64,000 nucleotides of DNA from positions 682,001-746,000 of the forward strand of contig NZ_JAMYWY010000001.1 of NCBI RefSeq assembly GCF_024159265.1, written 5' to 3'. The notes below the pieces were generated by a model, which worked only from the letters and a program-made list of their open reading frames with translations, was not told the origin of the DNA and ran no database searches. Source of the stretch: Paenibacillus sp. 1781tsa1 (GTDB taxonomy: Bacteria; Bacillota; Bacilli; Paenibacillales; Paenibacillaceae). Shown piece by piece: positions 25,418-35,802 of the stretch. The first letter of the stretch is position 1. Each line of letters opens with the position of its first letter. The translations under genes were made by a program, and so were the position numbers.

Positions 25418-26011
25418 GTGGCTGGCGTTAAAGATTATATGAATTCAAAAGTATCCGACAATCGGGAGAAGATCGAGTATCATGTAGAGCAGATCCTGAA
25501 ATTGATCGGAGAAGATAGTACACGTGAAGGGCTGCTTGAAACGCCTGCACGTGTGACCCGAATGTATGAAGAAATTTTTGGTGGATATGAAGTAGATCCG
25601 CGCGATGTGCTCGGTGTCACGTTTGACGAGAATCATGAAGAACTGGTTATCGTCAAGGATATCGTCTACTACAGCCAGTGTGAGCACCACATGGCGCCGT
25701 TTTTCGGCAAAGTGCACATTGGGTATGTACCAAGCGGCAAGATCGTTGGTTTGAGCAAAATGGCTCGTCTGGTTGAAGCGGTAACACGTCGCCTGCAAGT
25801 TCAGGAACGAATTACTTCACAGATCGCTGACATTCTGACAGAAGCTGTCGAGCCTCATGGCGTGATGGTCGTGGTGGAAGGCGAGCACTTGTGCATGTGT
25901 TCCCGCGGCGTGAAGAAACCGGGAAGCAAGACGGTAACGTCTGCTGTACGTGGTTCTTTCCGTGAGAACCCGGCACAACGTGCAGAGTTCTTGTCTCTGG
26001 TAAAAGATTAA
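25418..26011 (+). CDS. folE: GTP cyclohydrolase I
   Basis: The 197-residue enzyme makes 7,8-dihydroneopterin triphosphate from GTP, the first step of folate synthesis. Zinc ligands are Cys88 and His91 (SQCEHHMAPF) and Cys159 (GEHLCMCSRG). Other conserved parts are TPARVTRMYEEIF and GLSKMARLVEAV. The GTG start at 25418 follows AAAGGAGG. Length and motifs match the type I (FolE, not FolE2) enzyme. It could also feed the queuosine pathway, whose gene queG lies 1.6 kb upstream. Confidence 0.96.
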   Translation: MAGVKDYMNSKVSDNREKIEYHVEQILKLIGEDSTREGLLETPARVTRMYEEIFGGYEVDPRDVLGVTFDENHEELVIVKDIVYYSQCEHHMAPFFGKVHIGYVPSGKIVGLSKMARLVEAVTRRLQVQERITSQIADILTEAVEPHGVMVVVEGEHLCMCSRGVKKPGSKTVTSAVRGSFRENPAQRAEFLSLVKD

Positions 26012-26098
26012 GATCGGGTATGTCCAATTCATGGACAAGCCAGATTAGCTCCTTGTAGCATTGGAAGCAAGAGCTTCTGAAGCCGCAGGATGTGATAT

Positions 26099-26136
26099 AA
26101 ATAAGCCGTGTTCCTAGGGGAACCGGCTTATTTATA
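26099..26136 (+). terminator. Terminator after folE
   Basis: AAATAAGCCG and CGGCTTATTT form a 10-bp stem, with an extra GTTCC/GGAAC pairing inside the loop. Confidence 0.75.
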
Positions 26137-26202
26137 TATGGCGTTGTCATTCCTATATATACTGAATACATACGAATTCGTTAAGCCGGAGGTAATGGAA
26201 CG

Positions 26203-27057
26203 ATGAGTGTACCTTCCCATTCAGATCAACCGGTTCAGCCGGAAAAGGGACTACAGGCAGATAAACAGGCTACATTGCGTCTGCAAATCTGGGAGACACC
26301 ACTCATGCGACAGGGCAGTAGTGTACTCGAAGCTTTTGCTTGGGAAGAAGTCATGTGCAGGCGAGTTGGGGCAGGGCATCTACCTGTTGCACATATATGG
26401 AGACACCCAGATGCCTTTGTAGCCGGTCTGCGTGACCGCAGGTTGCCACAGGCTGTAGAAGCGATGGAACGGATAAGAAGCCAAGGGACAGCAGTCTGTG
26501 TCCGACCTTCCGGTGGAGCGGCCGTACCTCTGAATCCAGGGGTAGTTAATGTGTCACTGATTCTGCCTAATCCCGGACATGCTATCAATATCCATGATGA
26601 TTTCCGGGAGATGGCTTCGATTATTGCCGAGTCGCTAACGCCTTGGTCGAATCAGGCGCAAACGGGTGAGGTCCAGGGTGCTTTTTGCCCGGGGGATTAT
26701 GATGTCAGTGTAGGTGGGCTGAAATTCTGTGGTATTGCCCAGCGCAGGCAGGCAAAGGCGTATATTATTACGGCTTTTATCATCGTGGAAGGACAGGGAG
26801 ATCAACTGGCAGCAGACGTGCGTCAATTTTATCAACATGCATCAGGTGGGGCCAGTGAAGGATATCCTGATGTTCAGACTGGCACGATGGCCAGTCTGAA
26901 GGAGTTGGCAGGTGTTCCTTCTGCGGCAGCATATACTGCCTCTTTGGTTCGAACTCTGCGTGATCGCTATCCACAGGCGGAAGCCAGCAGGGTGCTTAGC
27001 GTTGGCTCTGAAGAAGTACGTCTGACAGCTGAGCAGATGAAGCTGCGCTATGATTGA
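26203..27057 (+). CDS. lipL: Octanoyl-[GcvH]:protein N-octanoyltransferase (LipL)
   Basis: The 284-residue protein of the biotin/lipoate transferase fold moves octanoyl from GcvH to the E2 subunits of dehydrogenases. The acceptor Cys162 lies in GAFCPGDYDVSVGGLKFCG, the motif that separates LipL (Bacillus YwfL) from LplA. It is followed by GIAQRRQAKAY. VRPSGGAAVPLNPGVVN matches the substrate loop. ATG 26203 follows CCGGAGGTAATGG. It is flanked by the folE terminator and its own unit. Confidence 0.85.
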   Translation: MSVPSHSDQPVQPEKGLQADKQATLRLQIWETPLMRQGSSVLEAFAWEEVMCRRVGAGHLPVAHIWRHPDAFVAGLRDRRLPQAVEAMERIRSQGTAVCVRPSGGAAVPLNPGVVNVSLILPNPGHAINIHDDFREMASIIAESLTPWSNQAQTGEVQGAFCPGDYDVSVGGLKFCGIAQRRQAKAYIITAFIIVEGQGDQLAADVRQFYQHASGGASEGYPDVQTGTMASLKELAGVPSAAAYTASLVRTLRDRYPQAEASRVLSVGSEEVRLTAEQMKLRYD

Positions 27058-27128
27058 GTTCTTGATAATCGGACTTGGAATTGGGTAATAGAGATGATAT
27101 GATGTGATTTCGGAAGGAGAGTGTTAGG

Positions 27129-27353
27129 ATGGAGACGTTGAGATATACGTACTTATATGAGGTTGTATCTACAGGCGAAAAGTCTGAGTTCAGCCAAATG
27201 GCAACAAGCAAGGAAGAGGCTGCTGCACTGATCGTTGCTCGTATTGCTGATCTGGAGTTTACAGATGAGGCAGATATCAAGCTGGGCGACCTGATCGCTA
27301 TTAGCAAACAGGTTGGCGACAACTATGTGGCGTGCGAGGGCTGTGCTTCTTAA
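27129..27353 (+). CDS. Small hypothetical protein
   Basis: The 74-residue product has the pattern of a small alpha/beta protein. The opening METLRYTYLYEVVSTGEKSE suggests a beta hairpin, an Ala-rich helix (KEEAAALIVARIADLE) follows, and it ends NYVACEGCAS with two cysteines. I do not recognise a family. GGAAGGAGAGTG precedes the ATG, and a terminator follows, so the gene looks real. Confidence 0.7.
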   Translation: METLRYTYLYEVVSTGEKSEFSQMATSKEEAAALIVARIADLEFTDEADIKLGDLIAISKQVGDNYVACEGCAS

Positions 27354-27389
27354 GTGAGCATTTTGAAATAGGAAGTCTCTCAAAATATA

Positions 27390-27422
27390 AGCAAGTCTCT
27401 ATTACAAGAGGCTTGCTTTTTT
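27390..27422 (+). terminator. Terminator after the 27129 gene
   Basis: AGCAAGTCTCT pairs with AGAGGCTTGCT (one mismatch) and is followed by TTTTTTG. Confidence 0.7.
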
Positions 27423-27431
27423 GTTTACACC

Positions 27432-27476
27432 AAAAAGAGATATCTTTCAGTCACTCGGCTGGAGATATCTCTTTTT
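27432..27476 (-). terminator. Terminator of the SOD-fusion gene (minus strand)
   Basis: AAAAAGAGATATCT and AGATATCTCTTTTT form a perfect 14-bp stem, 25 bases past the stop codon of the minus-strand gene. Confidence 0.85.
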
Positions 27477-27500
27477 CCTCTAATCCATCTAACCCCAAGC

Positions 27501-28781
27501 TTAATAAGGCGGCCACAACAACTTGCGTGCCGTTTCGTAACGCTCGGCAACAGCCGGCCAGTAGACGACATTCCACCAATCCTCGATATACTTTTTACGT
27601 TCATTCTGGTGTTTCAGATAATAGGCATGTTCCCATACATCCAGTGGCAGGAGCGGTACGATATCGGACTGGGACAGGTTCTGGTGTTTTTCCGCCTGCA
27701 AAATCTCCAAACGATGTGCTCTCGGGCTCCAGACAAGCATCGCCCAGCCACTGCCTTCCACTTTGTTCGCAGCTTCCGTGAATTGATTCTTGAACGCTTC
27801 ATAACTTCCGAAGTCCCGCTTGATCTGCTCTGCGAGCATACCGGAAGGTTTACCTCCGCCAGCAGGATTCATAATTGTCCAGAAGATCGTATGCAGGTAG
27901 TGGCCTGCCCCGTTGAAGGCGAGTTCACGTTCCCAGTGCTTGATGAGTTCAAAGTTGTTCTTTTTTCGCGATTCTGCCAGCTTCTTCTCTGCTACATTTA
28001 GTCCGTCCACATAAGATTGATGGTGTTTGTCATGATGGATACGCATCGTTAGTTCATCAATATGCGGCTCCAGCGCATTGTACGCATAGGGAAGGGGTGG
28101 CAGTGTGTGGCCTCCAATGGGAACCGGCTTTTCTTGTACGGGAGTTGCAGTAGCGCTGGGCATGGCTTGTGTTGTTTCGGTAGAAGGTGGTTGAACGGTT
28201 GCGGATTGGATCTGCGCCGAAGCAACAGGTGCGTTTACATTCCCCTCTGGAGAAGTTGGAGCTTCTGAGGCTTGGCGATGAATGCTTTCTGACCCTGACG
28301 TATGCAGTGCATTTTTCAGAAAGAGTGATGTCTCCGAATCCGTTTCTCGCAAGATGCCAGGTTGGCCAAGCGTATCCAATACGCCCAGAAAATACTCTGA
28401 TTCGCGGATAAAATGCAGAATAAGTACTTTGGCAAGCGGAACAGCTTGCACCGCAGCACTTTGCTCCAGAAGAACATACAGCTGTTTGATGAACTCTCTC
28501 GATTGCTCGCGAGCTGCCAACACTAGCTGATCGATACAACGAACCATGTAGGGAGCAGGTGGATGGGTTGCGGGGAATAGTTGTTTTAACAGCTGATTCG
28601 CTACTCGCTCACTGTTCGCAAAGGTAGCCTCCCATTCCTCCAGCAGCTTGACATATGGGGGCTCCAGATCGGGCACCAGTGCACGAATGACGAGTGTATG
28701 TTCTTTCTCCTGCTCTTTCCAGAAACGGATTTCTTCCAAGGTCCGCAGAGGCAGCAAGTGACCATATCCATCCCAGTTCAT
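27501..28781 (-). CDS. Superoxide dismutase fused to an N-terminal DUF2935-like helical domain
   Basis: The 426-residue protein has three parts. Residues 1 to about 150 form a helical domain (EIRFWKEQEKEHTLVIRAL, later FIRESEYFLGVLDTL) resembling DUF2935, a hemerythrin-like fold. Residues 160-220 are a Pro/Thr/Ala-rich linker. Residues 222-426 are an Fe/Mn SOD with metal-ligand segments RIHHDKHHQSYV, GAGHYLHTIFW and [13 protein letters not shown]. The SOD part differs from the 19382 enzyme and resembles Bacillus SodF. No signal peptide is seen. The function of the extra domain is unknown; metal or diiron binding is a guess. The gene ends before its own terminator. Confidence 0.85.
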   Translation of the reverse strand: MNWDGYGHLLPLRTLEEIRFWKEQEKEHTLVIRALVPDLEPPYVKLLEEWEATFANSERVANQLLKQLFPATHPPAPYMVRCIDQLVLAAREQSREFIKQLYVLLEQSAAVQAVPLAKVLILHFIRESEYFLGVLDTLGQPGILRETDSETSLFLKNALHTSGSESIHRQASEAPTSPEGNVNAPVASAQIQSATVQPPSTETTQAMPSATATPVQEKPVPIGGHTLPPLPYAYNALEPHIDELTMRIHHDKHHQSYVDGLNVAEKKLAESRKKNNFELIKHWERELAFNGAGHYLHTIFWTIMNPAGGGKPSGMLAEQIKRDFGSYEAFKNQFTEAANKVEGSGWAMLVWSPRAHRLEILQAEKHQNLSQSDIVPLLPLDVWEHAYYLKHQNERKKYIEDWWNVVYWPAVAERYETARKLLWPPY

Positions 28782-28880
28782 ATATGATGGACCTCCTTCA
28801 GTTGAATTTCATCGCATATGTAGATCGTTGCTTCATGCGTCCCAAGAGTATATTCCGCCGGGCTGTTGTCCTATGAGTGC

Positions 28881-28905
28881 AAAAAAAAGAGCCCCTGAGG
28901 GGCTC
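28881..28905 (-). terminator. Terminator of the membrane hydrolase gene (minus strand)
   Basis: GAGCCCC-TGA-GGGGCTC, with the T run (AAAAAAAA on the plus strand) on the correct side for the 28941-29966 gene. Confidence 0.8.
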
Positions 28906-28940
28906 AAGAATCAACGGAAAATTCGATGATTGAAGTTTGA

Positions 28941-29966
28941 TTATTCTCCATTATTCGTGTTCTGCACATCGTCACTGCTTGTTTTCGTTACATGACTCAG
29001 GAAAGTCGAGACACGGCGCAAATATTCCTTTGGATGCTCCCGGAAGATCAACTCATGGTGCGCATCCTGGACAATCCATACATCCGAGTACGGATTGGTC
29101 TGGTTGGCGGCGAGCTGTTCTGCAATCGGGTAAGGCGCCTTCTCATCTTCCGTACCATGAATGAAGAAAATCGGGAACGGATAATCTTCCTTTTTCACTT
29201 CCTGGTATGGAATCTGCTGCAATCCGGTACCATTCAGAACAGGGAACAACAGCTTCATGATCTCCAGGGTAGGCTGACGCGGGAGATCGATCTGGTTATG
29301 AATGTTGTGGTACAGCGTATCCGGCTCAAGCAGGAACGTACTGTCCAGAATCATCGCATCTACTTCCTGTGTAATCAGTCCGGTTTGAAGCGCCGTACCG
29401 GCACCCATGGAGAAACCCCAGACTACCAGTTCCTGCGCACCGCGCTGCTTGGCGAACTGGATGGCACCCAGCAATTGCTGTGACTCAGCCTTGCCACCTG
29501 TGGCTACAGCTTTGTTCACCTGGGAGGCGAAGCCATAATCGAACATGACCACGTTGAACCCAAGTTGATGGGCATAGTGTGCCAGGTCATACATGGGTAC
29601 CCATGTTTCTTCCCGATTGGCACCATAGCCGTGACTGAAAATAATCGTTTTGCTTGCGGCATTGTCAGCAGGTATATACCATCCTTGCATCGTCCGGCTA
29701 CCATCTGCTGCCGGGAACGTGATGTCTTCGTACTTCATGTTCTTGGCCTGCATCGGATTGGAGAAGACAGGCGCTACAGTGGGGTTGGATAATACCCATG
29801 CGATGTAACCATGCAGTGCTATAAAACAAAACAGTAGAAAAAATACAACGGAGAGCAGCAGCGCTACGATAATATGTTTGAACCGAATCAGCCTCGGTGA
29901 TAGGGAAGAGGGCATATCGGACACTTTTGTTTGCAGCGGGGCTTCGCTCTGGGATGTTGGATACAT
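28941..29966 (-). CDS. Membrane-anchored alpha/beta hydrolase
   Basis: The 341-residue protein has an N-terminal membrane anchor (about 29-55, HIIVALLLSVVFFLLFCFIAL) followed by a hydrolase domain. The nucleophile elbow is WGFSMGAGTAL, an early FSHGYGANREE motif lies near residue 110, and the late FFIHGTEDEKAPY and DAHHELIF supply the acid and histidine. It resembles Bacillus YqkD-type hydrolases. The domain should face outside the membrane. The substrate is unknown. It precedes the SOD-fusion gene on the same strand but has its own terminator. Confidence 0.82.
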   Translation of the reverse strand: MYPTSQSEAPLQTKVSDMPSSLSPRLIRFKHIIVALLLSVVFFLLFCFIALHGYIAWVLSNPTVAPVFSNPMQAKNMKYEDITFPAADGSRTMQGWYIPADNAASKTIIFSHGYGANREETWVPMYDLAHYAHQLGFNVVMFDYGFASQVNKAVATGGKAESQQLLGAIQFAKQRGAQELVVWGFSMGAGTALQTGLITQEVDAMILDSTFLLEPDTLYHNIHNQIDLPRQPTLEIMKLLFPVLNGTGLQQIPYQEVKKEDYPFPIFFIHGTEDEKAPYPIAEQLAANQTNPYSDVWIVQDAHHELIFREHPKEYLRRVSTFLSHVTKTSSDDVQNTNNGE

Positions 29967-30248
29967 GAATGCCCCTCCTTTGAAGTTCAGTTGAAGATAA
30001 CAACGACATGAAAAGAGAATTGCGTCTATTTCAGAGCCTGCTTCAGAGCGATATCTTAATGTAATATATCTTTATCGTATGTTCCAATATAGTCAAAGTC
30101 AATTGATTGAGGGCATTTGTTACGCAATTGTTATATAGTTCTTAAGATATATGGGTAACATTACCTTAGTGTGTAAATTACAGGGGATTAAGTCTTATAA
30201 AAAGGAAAAATTTACACGTTGGCATATTTCAATTTTGGCTCTTTTTGG

Positions 30249-30277
30249 TTTACAGATGAGACCGTTTCTCATATAAT
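30249..30277 (+). promoter_or_regulatory. Sigma-A type promoter of the IclR-family gene
   Basis: TTTACA (30249-30254) and TATAAT (30272-30277) are separated by exactly 17 bases. It stands 49 bases before the iclR-type ATG. The rest of the 359-base gap upstream is AT-rich and shows no gene. Confidence 0.75.
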
Positions 30278-30289
30278 TTATGTAACCAA

Positions 30290-30306
30290 GTTTCATGTGA
30301 TGAAAC
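30290..30306. promoter_or_regulatory. Perfect palindromic operator at the IclR-family gene
   Basis: GTTTCAT-GTG-ATGAAAC is a perfect 7-bp inverted repeat placed just after the expected transcription start, a repressor position. The same arms with a CAG spacer occur upstream of aconitase (44894-44910). Binding by the IclR-type protein is inferred. Confidence 0.6.
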
Positions 30307-30325
30307 ATGAGGAGGGCATTATGCC

Positions 30326-31069
30326 ATGGAAGATCGTAAGTTAACCGTCCGGGCTGTGGAACGGGCGCTGGATATATTATTATGTTTTACCACTCGCAGT
30401 GATCTGGGACTCACCGAGATTGCCAGCCAGATCGGCCTGCACAAAAGTACAGTGCACCGTTTGATGGCTACGCTGGAGGATCGAGGGTTCGTGATCCGCG
30501 ATGCAGCGACAGAGAAGTACCGACTTGGCATCCGAATCTGGGAGCTGTCGGCTCATATGTCTCGCAGTGATGATCCCGCTATTCTGCTGCTGCCTGCGAT
30601 GGAGCGACTGAGAGATCGATTGGGGGAGACCGTGAGTCTGTACCTGCGTGATGGCAGTGAACGGATTCGGATTCAGGCTGTGCAAAGTGATCAGGCGATT
30701 CGCCGAGTCGCTCCCGTTGGTGTTAGACTTCCGCTGTCTGTGGGCGCTTCCAGCAAAGTCTTGATGGCGTTTGCCACGGATGAGGATCGTGAGGAACTGA
30801 TGAACGGGCCGGAATGGCCGGTGTTTATTGATCCGGCGGTGTATTTGGCGCAGATGGGAGATATCCGGGATAACGGGTATGCGACAAGTTATGAGGAGCG
30901 TGAGCCGGGAGCTGCCGCGGTATCTGTACCGATTATGGATCGCAGAGGCAATATTGCAGCTGCCCTCTCGGTCTCAGGGCCTGTCAGTCGACTCTCGCAG
31001 GAGACATTGCATGAATACGCACCGGTGCTAAAGGAAGCTGCTACGCAGATGGGCCTCATGTTATCCTGA
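30326..31069 (+). CDS. IclR family transcriptional regulator
   Basis: The 247-residue regulator has an N-terminal winged helix. RAVERALDILLCF and LTEIASQIGLHKSTVHRLM (about residues 29-47) are close to the family consensus. The C-terminal effector domain contains SVGASSKVLMAF and DNGYATSYEEREPGAAAVSVP. ATG 30326 follows GAGGAGGG. The effector is unknown; relatives sense small organic acids or sugar acids. It stands alone upstream of the thiC leader. A perfect palindrome between promoter and start suggests autoregulation. Confidence 0.88.
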   Translation: MEDRKLTVRAVERALDILLCFTTRSDLGLTEIASQIGLHKSTVHRLMATLEDRGFVIRDAATEKYRLGIRIWELSAHMSRSDDPAILLLPAMERLRDRLGETVSLYLRDGSERIRIQAVQSDQAIRRVAPVGVRLPLSVGASSKVLMAFATDEDREELMNGPEWPVFIDPAVYLAQMGDIRDNGYATSYEEREPGAAAVSVPIMDRRGNIAAALSVSGPVSRLSQETLHEYAPVLKEAATQMGLMLS

Positions 31070-31221
31070 TGTTGATGTAAGGTTTTTCTCCAATTGAATT
31101 GGTGTTCTGGAATATAAAGGTTGTTTTTATGTTCCGGTTGCGCTACTCTGTAATGGACGGCCCAACGGGGCCAGCTTCATTGAATATGTACGGCGGCTTA
31201 TGTATGCCGCAACTTGTTAAC

Positions 31222-31320
31222 GTTACTGGGGGAGTCCGAATTGTCCGGACTGAGACGGAATCGCATGAGATTCCGGACCCTTAGCACCTGATCTGGATCA
31301 TACCAGCGTAGGGAAGTAAT
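31222..31320 (+). promoter_or_regulatory. TPP riboswitch (THI element)
   Basis: The conserved core is present: GTTACTGGGGGAG at the 5' side, CTGAGA at 31250-31255, then ACCCTTAGCACCTGATCTGG and ACCAGCGTAGGGAAGTAAT. P1 pairs GTTACT with AGTAAT. Thiamine pyrophosphate binding would favour the terminator at 31411-31440 and shut off thiC. The 140 bases between the IclR-family gene and the element should hold the promoter. Confidence 0.95.
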
Positions 31321-31410
31321 CGGCGATATGACCACAACCACCACATGTGTGACTCTTGCGGGACTCCGTTATGGAGCTGCAACCAGGAGCATTATTGGTG
31401 ATGGACATTA

Positions 31411-31440
31411 AAGTCGGTTCCTTCGGGGACCGGCTTTTTT
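31411..31440 (+). terminator. Riboswitch-controlled terminator before thiC
   Basis: AAGTCGGTTCC and GGGACCGGCTT pair around a TTCG tetraloop, followed by TTTTTTATATA. It lies 90 bases after the TPP aptamer. A further 280-base leader with no recognisable gene runs to the thiC start. Confidence 0.85.
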
Positions 31441-31609
31441 ATATACAGTGAACGGGCGAGATAATACACATTCCATGGACTGCTTTTTCAATAACCTGCG
31501 AAAGTGGGCTTGGATGAAGAGAGATGTCATCACAGGTTCATGATCTGTGGTACCCTCCGTTCTGTCGTTAACTGTACATGAATAATGTCTCCCCCTTGGT
31601 CTGGTGTAG

Positions 31610-33535
<1,926 letters not shown>

Positions 33536-33566
33536 GTGAGATTGGAGATTGATAGTGTAGCCCAAT

Positions 33567-33610
33567 AAAAAACAGTTCATCACATACAATGAGTGATGAA
33601 CTGTTTTTTT
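33567..33610. terminator. Terminator after thiC
   Basis: AAAAAACAGTTCATCAC and GTGATGAACTGTTTTTT form a perfect stem with a 9-nt loop. It could also stop minus-strand transcripts from the small gene at 33686. Confidence 0.92.
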
Positions 33611-33685
33611 GTTTGTAGCCTTCAGATTAGCTCTATTGGATTTAACTGAATATTGGCCGTCTTTCACAGATATCTATACTATAGT

Positions 33686-33835
33686 TTACTTCATTTTACT
33701 CCAAATTCGAAACAGAATACCTGCAATGACAAACAGTATGCCGTCCGCTAGTTTAAGACTTCCACCGTAGATAAACGCAGAACAGGCCAAGCCTATAATA
33801 AACAAAATTAGAATGTATAAGTAACGCACTAGCAT
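33686..33835 (-). CDS. Small membrane protein, 49 residues
   Basis: On the minus strand GAGGAG is followed by ATG at 33835 and an open frame of 49 codons. The product begins MLVRYLYILILFIIGLACSA and ends AGILFRIWSKMK. It has two short hydrophobic segments separated by YGGSLKLADG. The pattern (two helices, basic end) is typical of small Bacillales membrane proteins of unknown role. The ribosome site is only a few bases from the ATG; a GTG two codons in is an alternative start. It could be co-transcribed with the secreted protein gene upstream (33925-34701). Confidence 0.55.
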   Translation of the reverse strand: MLVRYLYILILFIIGLACSAFIYGGSLKLADGILFVIAGILFRIWSKMK

Positions 33836-33924
33836 TCACTCCTCTACAATAAATGGAACTGTGCTTAACATATCTTAAGAGTGTGAATCTAATAAGATAT
33901 AATGTTCTTAATACTCAGAGTAAA

Positions 33925-34701
33925 TTAATAGTAGAAATCTTTTAGTGTTCCTCTGGAATCATTATTGGCTGAGCCCGAAAAACTAACGCTCAAAGCTCCA
34001 AAAGATAATCCAACACTACCAGAACCTTTAATATGATAATAATTGGATTGTATCTGGGAGAGACCACTTTGATTTCCTTGCTTTTTATGTTCTATTGTAA
34101 AGACAGCGGCGGCAACCTGTTCTGTTATAATAATGCCCCCTTTGAGATCAGCATTGAATCCAACACCACTCTCACCAGTATATGAAAAATTACGTCCACT
34201 TCCTAAAGTTGTAAAAGTAGAGTTCCCACTGTACTTAACTTTATCTTCATAATATGCAGAACCTGGGACGGCTCTCCAAATATCTTTATCGAAAGAAGCG
34301 CCATAGGCATCGGATAAACGCCATACAGGCATTGATTTCCATTTGCCCGTTAATGCAACCATAAATCTTTCACGATTATCAACGTTATCAGTTCGAACTA
34401 CGGTTATATAATAATCAAATTGATCATCCTTGATATTTCCGAGTGGTCCAACCTCTCCGTTGAATTCAGGTGTTGAGGCTTTTTCATGAGCCACTACTTC
34501 AATTGATCCATCTTCTTTCGAAAGACTTTTCTTAAACTCAGGGCTCCAGGATTCTATTACTTCATAAGGAATACCCTGCTTTAATAAAGTTATATCCAAT
34601 TTCACAGTTCTATTCTCTGCAGAAGCGAAAGCACTGGTAGGAACAAGCAATAGGCATAGACAGCAAACCAACAGTAACTTCGATAAACGCAATAATTTCA
34701 A
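33925..34701 (-). CDS. Secreted hypothetical protein in AT-rich region
   Basis: The 258-residue product has a strong signal peptide (SKLLLVCCLCLLLVPTSAFA, cleavage after SAFASA). I recognise no family. The mature part is rich in Ser, Gly and aromatic residues, with beta-type stretches such as YSGNSTFTTLGSGRNFSYTG and GSVGLSFGALSVSFSGSANN near the C terminus. It ends KDFYY. The gene and its flanks are clearly more AT-rich than the rest of the window, which suggests recent acquisition. No catalytic motif or cell-wall anchor is seen. Confidence 0.75.
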   Translation of the reverse strand: MKLLRLSKLLLVCCLCLLLVPTSAFASAENRTVKLDITLLKQGIPYEVIESWSPEFKKSLSKEDGSIEVVAHEKASTPEFNGEVGPLGNIKDDQFDYYITVVRTDNVDNRERFMVALTGKWKSMPVWRLSDAYGASFDKDIWRAVPGSAYYEDKVKYSGNSTFTTLGSGRNFSYTGESGVGFNADLKGGIIITEQVAAAVFTIEHKKQGNQSGLSQIQSNYYHIKGSGSVGLSFGALSVSFSGSANNDSRGTLKDFYY

Positions 34702-34933
34702 TGTAAAACCTCACCCTCTGAGTAATTTGTTAAATTATAACAATATAAATTTACCATAAAACCCCTAGGTTTGTATACCTAAATTATGTATATTTAATTA
34801 TTATTTTAAAAAATAGGATTAATATGTATTAATGTAAATAATAAAATTAAACATACTTATATTTATTATACTAAACCTTAACTAGATCACAGGAGTACAT
34901 CCAAAATTTGAATCAATTAATTGTTTGAAGAAT

Positions 34934-35623
34934 CTACTGTCGAGTCACACCCAAATTCTTCTCCAAATACGCCGCAAGCAATGCCAGCGGACTATGGATC
35001 GCAATGCCCGTGTCTGCTGTAACCTGAGCAGCTGCGGGAGCCATAGACAGTTGGGCTGCCACTACCGCTTTACCCGGATACTGCTCAGCAATCTGCTGTA
35101 ATCCCTCACGTACCACTTCAAGATACCCTTGCTGATCCCCACGCATAATCAATTCAAATGTCCCAGGAATGCATACCGCTTCCGTCTGATATGTCTTGGC
35201 AATGTGTAGTTGCCCATTCTCATCCTCTTGCTGTAATGCCTGATTCACCCGTGCCATCGTTCCTTCAATGGTTGCTGGGTTGGTGAATGCGATGATGTAA
35301 TCTCCTGGTACTCGCCGCATCTCCTGCAATAGCGGATCATCTATGCCGATCACAGGCACAGGGACCTGTGTGGCTTCCTGCTCCAGTACTGTCGCAAACA
35401 GGGTACACGTGACCAGAATAGCATCGGCATGACACTCGGCGATCCATTGGAGCGTCTGGGCTACCTTCTTGTGAATGACGACCTCGGAAAAGTCAGCGTC
35501 ATGTTTAAGACGATCCAGACCTGGATCGACGTAATGGACCAATTCAACTTCATAAGCAGCAAGCGTCTCTTCAATTAAGGCGATGTTGGAATAGTGAGCG
35601 TGAAAACAACCGATGGTGATCAT
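34934..35623 (-). CDS. Asp/Glu racemase-like protein, second catalytic cysteine missing
   Basis: The 229-residue protein has the two-half fold pattern of the Asp/Glu/hydantoin racemase superfamily. The first half carries the cysteine motif ILVTCTLFATVLE at about residue 72. In the second half, where the partner Cys is expected, the sequence reads AAQLSMAPAAAQ with no cysteine. Racemisation by the two-cysteine mechanism therefore looks unlikely. A lyase or binding role is possible. It stands alone at the edge of the AT-rich patch. A short hypothetical gene lies upstream on the same strand. Confidence 0.65.
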   Translation of the reverse strand: MITIGCFHAHYSNIALIEETLAAYEVELVHYVDPGLDRLKHDADFSEVVIHKKVAQTLQWIAECHADAILVTCTLFATVLEQEATQVPVPVIGIDDPLLQEMRRVPGDYIIAFTNPATIEGTMARVNQALQQEDENGQLHIAKTYQTEAVCIPGTFELIMRGDQQGYLEVVREGLQQIAEQYPGKAVVAAQLSMAPAAAQVTADTGIAIHSPLALLAAYLEKNLGVTRQ

Positions 35624-35802
35624 ATGCTAGGTCCCCTTTTTACAGTTCGTATAATGTCATGGCAATCGTAGATATTTAAACCATTATAGAAACATGCCTG
35701 AGAACTGTACAGTTGTTTGCTGCTCAACGCCAATAACCGTCCTTCCGCCAAGCTGCGGAGAGACGGTTCATAACGGACTGGCAATCATCCGGGTTCCATT
35801 TA

